Shown piece by piece: positions 1 through 5,565 of a stretch of DNA of 7,863 bases (position 1 is the stretch's first letter; every line of letters begins with the position of its first letter). The notes below the pieces were generated by a model. That model made no database searches and was not told the DNA's origin. It saw nothing but the letters and a program-made list of their open reading frames with translations. The DNA comes from Candidatus Dormiibacterota bacterium (GTDB taxonomy: Bacteria > Chloroflexota > Dormibacteria > UBA8260), in assembly GCA_955652455.1 (NCBI GenBank), contig CATPBU010000215.1:1-7863 (forward strand), read 5' to 3'. The position numbers and the translations under genes were made by a program.

Positions 1-1108
1 GTGGGGGCAGCAGGCGGATAACGGTCCGTCCCGCCGGGAGCGTCAGCACGCCGCGTTCCTGCAGGCGGCGGATCAGCGGAGTGGCCGGCTGCCGAAGGTC
101 GATGCCGATCATCAGCCCGCGTCCGCGCACCGCGCGCGCCGCCGCCGACGGAACGGAGCTGAGCCGCTCGGTGGCCACCCGCCCCAACGCCGCGACGCGC
201 CGGTGCAGCGCCGGGTCAGTGAGCGCCCGAAGCGTCACCGCCCCGGCGGCGCAGACCAGCGGGCTGCCGGCGAAGGTGCTGCCGTGGCCACCGCGAGGCA
301 TGCGCTCGGCGACAGCCTCCGTGCACACCGTCACCGCCATGGGGAGACCGTTGGCGATGCCCTTGCCGAGGCAGAGCACGTCTGGCACCACGCCGTCATG
401 GCTGCACGCCAGCACCGCACCCGTGCGGAACCCGGTCTGCACCTCGTCCGCGACGAGCAGCGCGCCCGCCGCGGTGCACCGTTCTCGAACCGCGCGCAGG
501 TAACCGTCGGCGGGGACGCGCACCCCAGCCTCGCCCTGGATCGGCTCGAGCACGACGGCAGCGATGTCATCGTCGATCACCGCATCGAGCGCCGCGACGT
601 CGTCGAAGGCGACGTGGCTTACGCCGGGAAGAAGCGGCGCGAATGGCTCACGGTACGAGGGCTGCGCTGTGAGGCTGAGAGCGCCGTAGGTGCGCCCGTG
701 GTAGCCGCGATGCATGGCCACGATGCGGGTCCGCCCGGTGGCGGCACGGGCCAGCTTGATCGCCACATCAACGGACTCGCTGCCGGAGTTGACAAAGCAC
801 ACGCGGTTCAGCTCGCCGGGGAGGAGCGCGTCGAGGGCCTTGAGGAAGTCGTCGCGCACCGGGCTGCCAAATGACTGGTGCGCGTTGGTGAGCCGCCCCG
901 CCTGTTCGGTGATCGCCGCGGTGACCGCGGGGTGGGCGTGGCCCAGCACGTTGACCCCGTAGTTGCTGACCAAGTCGAGGTACTCGCGACCATCGCCGTC
1001 GACGAGCGTGCAAGCTTCACCGCGCACCAGGTCGATGCCGCGCCCTGCGAGCGGCGCCACGCTGCGCAGACCCGGTCGCACCGCCGTTCGCGCGCTGGCG
1101 GTGCTCAC
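1..1108 (-). CDS. lysJ: LysW-gamma-L-AAA-semialdehyde aminotransferase (LysJ), C-terminus cut off by window edge
   Basis: PLP-dependent class-III aminotransferase of the ArgD/LysJ family. In the pathway it converts LysW-bound aminoadipate semialdehyde to LysW-lysine, with glutamate as amino donor. I translated it directly: it starts with GTG at 1108 and stays open to base 1, giving 369 residues, so roughly 25 C-terminal residues are outside the window (family length about 390-400). Visible motifs: phosphate-binding SGSE at 108-111, YHGRT 136-140, LEPIQGE 187-193, DEVQTG 221-226 with the PLP-ring Asp at 221, the Schiff-base lysine K249 in LGKGIANG, and GST 276-278. The start GTG overlaps the lysZ stop as GTGA. 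Odd points: QTGFRTG is one residue shorter than the usual QTGxGRTG, and TFAGSPL replaces TFGGNPL. Membership of the family is secure. The LysJ role rests on operon context; ArgD activity as well is possible. Confidence 0.9.
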   Translation of the reverse strand, partial: MSTASARTAVRPGLRSVAPLAGRGIDLVRGEACTLVDGDGREYLDLVSNYGVNVLGHAHPAVTAAITEQAGRLTNAHQSFGSPVRDDFLKALDALLPGELNRVCFVNSGSESVDVAIKLARAATGRTRIVAMHRGYHGRTYGALSLTAQPSYREPFAPLLPGVSHVAFDDVAALDAVIDDDIAAVVLEPIQGEAGVRVPADGYLRAVRERCTAAGALLVADEVQTGFRTGAVLACSHDGVVPDVLCLGKGIANGLPMAVTVCTEAVAERMPRGGHGSTFAGSPLVCAAGAVTLRALTDPALHRRVAALGRVATERLSSVPSAAARAVRGRGLMIGIDLRQPATPLIRRLQERGVLTLPAGRTVIRLLPP

Positions 1109-1932
1109 CGTACCGCCACCGCCGGAGCCGGCGTGAACCAGCTGCCGGCGCCGTTCAGCGCCGCTCGCAGCGGCCTGTCGGTTCGCCCGTCGCAGATGCC
1201 GACCGCGTCGACACCGCCGCGCAGCGCGCGCTCGAGGCCGGCCAGCTTGACGCGCGCGCGTCCGCGCGCCGAGGCGCGCAGGTCGTCGATACTGTCGAGC
1301 GAACCCCGCAACACCGTGCTGGCGGGATCGTCGGGGTCGGCGAGAAGCCCCGCCGTGTCGGCGAAGATGATCAGCCTCTGCGCGCCGAGCGCAATGGCCA
1401 GCTCCGCCGACAGGCGGTCCCCGTCGACGTTGATCGGCGCGCCGTCGTGGCCAAGCGCCGGCGGACAGATCACCGGGGTGCAGCCGGCGTCGAGGACGGC
1501 TCGCAGCAGGGTGGTGTCGACCAGCTCGATGCTGCCGGCGTGGTCACCGTGGAGCACCAGGGTGCGGCCACTCTCGCGGATGCGCACATCGGCGCGACGC
1601 CGGCCGCGCACCATGCCGCCGTCCATGGCGGCGAAGCCGGCGGCGCGGACGCCGCGCCTCTGCACTTGTTCGACGAGCCGCTTGTTGACCAGCCCGCAGT
1701 ACGCCATCAAGAAATGGTCCATCGCCACCGCGTCGGTGTACCGGCTGGTGGCGCCACGCTCCGAGATCACGAACCGCGGCGGGTGGCCAAGGCGCACGCC
1801 CAGGTCGTCGAGGACACGATGCGCACCGTGCACCACCACCAGAGGCGAGCCGTGGGTGGCGATGTCGTCGAGCAGCATGGCGGGGTGGGCGAGGCTGCCT
1901 CCGATCTTGATGACCAGCGGAGCCGCACTCAT
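1105..1932 (-). CDS. lysZ: LysW-gamma-L-alpha-aminoadipate kinase (LysZ)
   Basis: Amino-acid kinase family protein (275 aa) related to N-acetylglutamate kinase ArgB. It is expected to phosphorylate the side-chain carboxylate of AAA bound to LysW, using ATP. Motifs: N-terminal KIGGS 9-13 (phosphate-binding Lys9), a second Gly-rich turn HGAH 35-38, GHPPRF 49-54, the strongly LysZ-like YCGLVNKRLVE 78-88, NVDGD 168-172, an RVKLAG segment with Lys229 where the family places its second catalytic lysine, and a C-terminal CDGR 247-250. GHPPRF and YCGLVNKRLVE match what I recall of Thermus LysZ closely. The ATG at 1932 overlaps the lysY stop as ATGA and is followed at once by the beta-strand and GG loop, so I chose it over an in-frame start at 1968 inside lysY. 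No clear Shine-Dalgarno precedes it, so translation is probably coupled. Odd: the second loop reads HGAH instead of the usual HGG(G/S). Confidence 0.93.
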   Translation of the reverse strand: MSAAPLVIKIGGSLAHPAMLLDDIATHGSPLVVVHGAHRVLDDLGVRLGHPPRFVISERGATSRYTDAVAMDHFLMAYCGLVNKRLVEQVQRRGVRAAGFAAMDGGMVRGRRRADVRIRESGRTLVLHGDHAGSIELVDTTLLRAVLDAGCTPVICPPALGHDGAPINVDGDRLSAELAIALGAQRLIIFADTAGLLADPDDPASTVLRGSLDSIDDLRASARGRARVKLAGLERALRGGVDAVGICDGRTDRPLRAALNGAGSWFTPAPAVAVR

Positions 1933-2972
1933 ATCGGATACAGACCGGGGAAGTCGAGGCCGGCGCACTCATCGATGCCGGCGTGCACATTGAGCGCGTG
2001 GACCGCCTGGCCGGCGCTGCCCTTGCCGAGATTGTCGATGGCGGCGAGGATGGCAGCGCGAGGTGCATGAGCGTCGCGCTCGAAGCCCACCTCGCAGATG
2101 TTGGTGCCGTACAGCAGTTTTGGCTCCGGATGGCGGTGGATGCCCTTGGCCTCATGCACCACGCGTACGAACGGCTCGGACGCGTAGGCCTCGCGGAAGA
2201 TGGCACGGAGCCGGCGGTCGTCGACGGCATCGTCGGCGAGCGGGACGTGCGCTGTCACGAGCACGCTGCGCACCGCCTCCACGGCTGTCACCGAGAGGGC
2301 CACGTTGCTCAGCCCCGTCTCCTGGGCCACCTCGGCGGTGTGGCGGTGCCCGGTGGGTGCGAAGGAGCGCATGGCGCCGCTCCGGTGAGGGTGATGCGAG
2401 GACGCCCCGGGCTGCGCGCCCGCCGCCGAGGAGCCGACCTTGGCGTCGACGACCACGTACTGGGAGGTGTCGATCGCGCCGGCGCGCGCCAGGGGCAGCA
2501 GCGCGAGGATCGCCGCCGTGGCCACGCAGCCACCGGTTGCGAGCAGACCAGCGACGCGGATGCGCATCCGGTCGATCTCGGGGAGCGCGTAGACGGCGCT
2601 GTCGAGGAGGTCGGGGCGGGAATGCTCGCGGCCGTACCAGTGCTGGTAGCCGGCCGGCTCACGCAGGCGAAAGTCCGCCGAGAGGTCGACGACCAACGGC
2701 GCCGCGGCGCGCAGCGTCTCAATGTTCTTCTCTGTCTCCGAGTGGGGCAGCGCGCTGAAGACGACGTCACAGCGCGGCAGGTCGGCGCGCGTCGTGAACC
2801 GCAGGGAAGTGCGGCCGCGCAGCACCGGGTGGGTGTGGTGCAGGTACGCGCCGGCCAGCCGCTCGCTGGTGGCGGCAACGACAGCGACGTGCGGATGACC
2901 GAGCAGCAGCCTGAGCAGCTCGCCGCCCGTGTACCCGGCCGCGCCGACGACAACGGCCCGCACGCGGTTCAC
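1929..2972 (-). CDS. lysY: LysW-gamma-L-alpha-aminoadipyl-6-phosphate reductase (LysY)
   Basis: NADPH-dependent acyl-phosphate reductase (347 aa) of the ArgC/LysY family. It should reduce LysW-aminoadipyl phosphate to the semialdehyde. Motifs: Rossmann nucleotide loop GAAGYTGGELL 10-20, SALPHSE 73-79, DLSADFRL 96-103, the catalytic cysteine C149 in TGGCVATA, the active-site histidine region GHRHTAEV 208-215, and NLGKGSAGQAVHALN 314-328 near the C-terminus. The Cys context TGGCVATA differs from the NPGCYPT usual in ArgC and resembles the GCNATA of LysY, which supports LysY. The start is GTG at 2972, whose last two bases form the lysK stop (GTGA). No strong Shine-Dalgarno is visible, so coupled re-initiation is likely. 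Length is typical. Confidence in the family is very high; LysW specificity comes mainly from the neighbours. Confidence 0.94.
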   Translation of the reverse strand: MNRVRAVVVGAAGYTGGELLRLLLGHPHVAVVAATSERLAGAYLHHTHPVLRGRTSLRFTTRADLPRCDVVFSALPHSETEKNIETLRAAAPLVVDLSADFRLREPAGYQHWYGREHSRPDLLDSAVYALPEIDRMRIRVAGLLATGGCVATAAILALLPLARAGAIDTSQYVVVDAKVGSSAAGAQPGASSHHPHRSGAMRSFAPTGHRHTAEVAQETGLSNVALSVTAVEAVRSVLVTAHVPLADDAVDDRRLRAIFREAYASEPFVRVVHEAKGIHRHPEPKLLYGTNICEVGFERDAHAPRAAILAAIDNLGKGSAGQAVHALNVHAGIDECAGLDFPGLYPI

Positions 2973-4024
2973 CGCAATGACCGCACCGCGGCCTCGAGGA
3001 CGTCGGTGCCGCGGTGGAGTTCATTGACATCGATCGACTCGTCCGGACTGTGGTCGAGGCTGCAGTCGCCCGGGCCGTACACGGCCGTTGGACATCCCCA
3101 GGACGGGAGCACCACGTTGAGGTCTGAGGTTCCGGTCTTGGTGGTGTAGCGCGGCCGTCCGCCGGCGGTGGTGATGGCGCGGGCCAGGGCGCGTGCCACC
3201 GCGTTGCCGCGGGAGACGCGGACCGGCTCGCATGTGGACGCGACGTCGATGTCCGCATCGCCGAGAACTGCGGCGAGGTGCGCGATGATCCCGTCGACGC
3301 TGACGCCGGTGGGAATGCGCGCCTCGACCGCTGCGGCCGCCTGCTCGGTGATGCCGTCGTGGTGGGTGCTCAACGCATTGACGCGCACCTGGACGCGATC
3401 GACGGCGCGCCCGGAGTCGCTGGGCAGCGATCGTTGCAATTCGCCGAGCAGCCCCACCAGCACGTCGGCGGCACCCGCGAGGCGACCGGCGTGGTGCGCG
3501 GCCGGCCGGCGAACCGTGACGGTGAGTCGCACACAGCCGCGGTAGCCGGTGGTGATGGTGTTCCAGCCGCTGGGCTCGAGGACGATGAGGTGGGCCGGCG
3601 CGACCCGGCCGCGCAGGTGGCGCGCCCCGAGTGACGCGCCCTCCTCGTCGCAGGCGGCGATCACGCTGACGCGCCGGCCTGCGTCACGGGGCAACCGTGA
3701 GACCGCGGCGAGCGCGCCGGCCAGGGGGCCCTTGGCGTCGACGGTGCCGCGCCCGTGGAGGCGGTTGCCGTCATGACGGACGGCGATCCGGCCGGGCACG
3801 GTGTCGAGATGGCCGAGCAGCACGACCTCGTCGTCGTCGGCACCTTCACCCCAGGTCATCAGAACGTTGCCGGCGCCGTCTCGGCTGGCGTTGTAGCCGG
3901 CGTCCGCCGCCAGCTCGAGCAACCGCGCCGCCGCAGTGTCGACGTCACCGGTGACCGAGGGAATGCGCACCAGGACGTCGAGAAGGGCGAGCGGTTCAAG
4001 GCCGGCGCTGACGGCGACGCTCAT
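2969..4024 (-). CDS. lysK: LysW-L-lysine carboxypeptidase, M20 family (LysK)
   Basis: Metal-dependent M20 peptidase (351 aa) related to ArgE and DapE. It is predicted to hydrolyse the isopeptide-like bond between the LysW C-terminal glutamate and lysine, releasing lysine and regenerating the carrier. Metal and catalytic residues are all present: GHLDTVPG 71-78 (His72, Asp74), bridging Asp96 in GTVDAKGP, Glu127-Glu128 in CDEEGA (general base and ligand), Glu150 in LEPSGW, and His325 in DHSPDES. LEPSGWNTITTGYRG (149-163) and TKTGTSDLN (295-303) resemble LysK more than ArgE or DapE. ATG at 4024 overlaps the lysX stop as ATGA; the stop overlaps the lysY GTG. It sits between lysX and lysY, so the final step of the pathway is encoded before three earlier steps. 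ArgE-like side activity on LysW-ornithine is possible but not shown. Confidence 0.93.
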   Translation of the reverse strand: MSVAVSAGLEPLALLDVLVRIPSVTGDVDTAAARLLELAADAGYNASRDGAGNVLMTWGEGADDDEVVLLGHLDTVPGRIAVRHDGNRLHGRGTVDAKGPLAGALAAVSRLPRDAGRRVSVIAACDEEGASLGARHLRGRVAPAHLIVLEPSGWNTITTGYRGCVRLTVTVRRPAAHHAGRLAGAADVLVGLLGELQRSLPSDSGRAVDRVQVRVNALSTHHDGITEQAAAAVEARIPTGVSVDGIIAHLAAVLGDADIDVASTCEPVRVSRGNAVARALARAITTAGGRPRYTTKTGTSDLNVVLPSWGCPTAVYGPGDCSLDHSPDESIDVNELHRGTDVLEAAVRSLR

Positions 4025-4908
4025 GCGCCGACCGCGCTGAGCGTTCCGCGCTCGCCGGCGCCACGGCGCGCCGCATCCAGAGTATGGGCGACGATGCGGT
4101 CGGCGATGTCGACGCCGGTGACCTCCACAGAGTTGCGAAACTCCATGGTGTGGTTGACCTCGCTGACCAGGAGGCGGTCGCCGGCCTCGAGCAGGTCGAC
4201 CGCGAGGACACCGCCCCCCACCGCCGCCGCCGCACGCAGGGTCACGTCGGCGATGGCCGCGGTGACCGGCCGGTTGCCCGTCGTCGCCCCCTTGGCGGTG
4301 TTGGTGATCCAGTGGTCGGAAATGCGGTCGATGGCGCAGACCACCTCGCCGCCCGCGACGAATGCCCGAATGTCCCGGCCGGGCTTGGCGACGTGCTCCT
4401 GGACGTAGAAGACCTGGTGAGCGACGGAGCCGAGCGTGACCTTGTGGTCGAGCAGCGCCTCAGCTGCGTCGCGGTCGTTGACGCGCGCGAGCAGCCGTCC
4501 CCATGAACCGACCGGTGGCTTGACCACCGCCGGATAGCCGACGGACTCGATCGCCTCGAGCGCCGCGTCCACCGAGAAGGCAACGACGGTGCGTGGCACA
4601 GGCACGCCCGCGGCCGCGAGCAGAGACGTCGTCACCACCTTGTCCGCGCAGTTGGCGACGACACCGTGGGCATTGATGGCGAGCACACCGCGGTCCTCGA
4701 GAAGTCGCAGAACGGCGAGAGCGTGCGAATGCTGCACGCACCTGTCCAGGACCACGTCCCAGCGGGGAGCCGGGCGGTCGGTGTCGATCATCAGCGCGCG
4801 GACATCGACGAGCTCGACATCGACGCGGCGGCGCGCGAAGGCCTTGAGGATGAGCTTCTCCTCGACCCGCACGCGCGACACCAGCATGGCGACGCGAGCG
4901 TCACTCAC
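4021..4908 (-). CDS. lysX: LysW-L-alpha-aminoadipate ligase, ATP-grasp (LysX)
   Basis: ATP-grasp ligase of the RimK-like family (295 aa). It attaches the alpha-amino group of AAA to the gamma-carboxyl of the C-terminal Glu of LysW, using ATP. Motifs: ADK 88-90, VVKPPVGSWGRLLARV 128-143 (ATP-binding Lys130 and Gly-rich loop), VQEHVAKPGRDIR 169-181, HWITNTAKG 199-207, VDLLE 237-241, and metal-binding EVNHTMEFRNS 250-260. These follow Thermus LysX almost motif for motif. The start is GTG at 4908, overlapping lysW by 8 nt, because a strong AGGAGG lies 6 nt upstream. An in-frame ATG at 4887 (residue 8) begins MLVSR, where the Thermus protein starts, and remains an alternative. The tail after about residue 282 is an extra dozen residues of low complexity. 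AAA rather than Glu specificity is inferred from the upstream homocitrate and homoaconitase genes. Confidence 0.95.
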   Translation of the reverse strand: MSDARVAMLVSRVRVEEKLILKAFARRRVDVELVDVRALMIDTDRPAPRWDVVLDRCVQHSHALAVLRLLEDRGVLAINAHGVVANCADKVVTTSLLAAAGVPVPRTVVAFSVDAALEAIESVGYPAVVKPPVGSWGRLLARVNDRDAAEALLDHKVTLGSVAHQVFYVQEHVAKPGRDIRAFVAGGEVVCAIDRISDHWITNTAKGATTGNRPVTAAIADVTLRAAAAVGGGVLAVDLLEAGDRLLVSEVNHTMEFRNSVEVTGVDIADRIVAHTLDAARRGAGERGTLSAVGA

Positions 4909-5068
4909 CCCAGTCCTCCTCCTCGGGGGGCGCCATCACCAGCAGCGGCGGCTGCAGCGCGGTTACCTCGAGGTCGGCGCCGCAGTCGGGACACGGGACC
5001 ACCTCGCCGACAACGGTCTGTGCGTCGAGGGGCACCAGGGCGTTGCATTCGGGGCAGGACGCCGTCAT
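4901..5068 (-). CDS. lysW: Amino-group carrier protein LysW (small zinc protein with EDWGE tail)
   Basis: A 55-residue acidic protein, read directly from the sequence. The N-terminal zinc-ribbon-like core has CPEC (Cys5, Cys8) and CPDC (Cys26, Cys29), followed by GADLEV, a Pro-rich linker and the tail PPEEEDWGE, ending in the diagnostic EDWGE with C-terminal Glu55. The carrier holds AAA through that Glu, masking the amino group so that it cannot cyclise, and presents it to LysZ, LysY, LysJ and LysK. The Cys pairs and length match Thermus LysW (about 54 aa). The ATG at 5068 overlaps the lysU TGA as ATGA and is preceded by GGAGGA 9 nt upstream. The GAG codons of the tail also supply the lysX ribosome binding site. 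This gene defines the pathway: ordinary ArgBCDE clusters have no such carrier. Confidence 0.97.
   Translation of the reverse strand: MTASCPECNALVPLDAQTVVGEVVPCPDCGADLEVTALQPPLLVMAPPEEEDWGE
4915..4920 (-). promoter_or_regulatory. lysX ribosome binding site inside the lysW coding region
   Basis: AGGAGG on the minus strand, 6 nt before the lysX GTG at 4908 (AGGAGGACTGGGGTG). These bases are part of the GAG GAG GAG GAC TGG codons that encode the EEEDW tail of LysW. This strong Shine-Dalgarno favours GTG 4908 over the in-frame ATG at 4887 as the lysX start. A second overlapping AGGAGG lies 3 nt further upstream. Confidence 0.8.
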
Positions 5069-5565
5069 GGGCGGGCGTCCTCCAGAGCGGCCCAGCCGGC
5101 GCGGCGAACCAGCTCGACGAGCCCGCCCGCCTCGGCGATACGGATGGCCAGCGCGGAGGGTGGCTCGCCACGCCAGCGCCGGTCGCCGGCCATCACGGTG
5201 CCGTTGCGGACATCGACGGTGACGTCGTCGCCGTCGCTAATCGCCGCCGCGGCCTCGGGGCAGCGGATCACCGGCAGGCCGATGTTGACGGCGTTGCGCG
5301 CGAAGATGCGCGCGAAGCTCGCGGCCACCACCGCGACGACGCCGGTGGCGCAGATCGATACCGGCGCGTGCTCGCGCGATGAGCCGCAGCCTAAATTGCG
5401 ACCGGCGACGAGGACGTCGCCCGGTCGCACCGCGGCGGCGAACTCCGGTCGCGCCTCGCACAGGCAGGCACGAGCCAGGGCCTCGGGGTCGGTGGTCAGG
5501 TTGAAACGGCCGGGCATGATCGCGTCCGTCGAGACACCGTCGCCGAGCACCCAGGCGCGTCCCAT
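5065..5565 (-). CDS. lysU: Homoaconitase small subunit (LysU)
   Basis: Small (swivel-domain) subunit of a LeuCD-type hydro-lyase, 166 aa, acting with LysT to convert homocitrate to homoisocitrate via cis-homoaconitate. Motifs: GDGVSTDAIMPGRF 8-21 (substrate-recognition loop), RPEF 39-42, GRNLGCGSSREH 55-66 (active-site Ser/Arg loop) and SFARIFARN 83-91. I start it at ATG 5565, which overlaps the lysT stop by one base (TGATG) and aligns MGRAWVLGD with the family start. A GTG at 5568 would add one residue, but GGAGGG sits 7 nt before the ATG, the same spacing as in lysT. The 3' end overlaps lysW by 4 nt. The sequence alone barely separates homoaconitase from isopropylmalate isomerase; placement between hcs/lysT and lysW decides it. 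Leu58 is a TTA codon, the only in-frame TTA I noticed in the window. Confidence 0.92.
   Translation of the reverse strand: MGRAWVLGDGVSTDAIMPGRFNLTTDPEALARACLCEARPEFAAAVRPGDVLVAGRNLGCGSSREHAPVSICATGVVAVVAASFARIFARNAVNIGLPVIRCPEAAAAISDGDDVTVDVRNGTVMAGDRRWRGEPPSALAIRIAEAGGLVELVRRAGWAALEDARP
5078..5083 (-). promoter_or_regulatory. lysW ribosome binding site inside the lysU 3' end
   Basis: GGAGGA on the minus strand, 9 nt before the lysW ATG at 5068, within the codons for the last residues of LysU. The spacing is slightly long but acceptable, and the ATGA overlap with the lysU stop also allows coupled initiation. Confidence 0.6.

Noticed and set aside
1933..1968. In-frame start at 1968 for lysZ
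   Set aside because: It would add 12 residues without family support inside lysY. The ATG at 1932 forms the ATGA overlap typical of this operon and leads directly into the KIGGS motif.
878..3149. Long plus-strand open frames (for example 878-1993 and 1983-3149)
   Set aside because: They are antisense to lysJ, lysZ and lysY, show no recognisable domains, and have the Arg/Ala/Pro-rich composition expected of shadow frames in GC-rich DNA.
1..4024. Arginine biosynthesis cluster (argB, argC, argD, argE)
   Set aside because: The genes are homologous to these, but lysW with its EDWGE tail, lysX, homocitrate synthase and homoaconitase in the same operon point to the AAA-lysine branch. A dual role is not excluded.
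4905..5171. Minus-strand frame of 88 codons covering the lysW region
   Set aside because: It is out of frame with lysW. The lysW frame has both zinc Cys pairs and the EDWGE tail, while this frame has neither.
5296..5322. Direct repeat of GCGCGCGAAG
   Set aside because: It lies inside lysU and simply encodes the conserved FARIFAR stretch of the family, so it is not a regulatory or mobile repeat.
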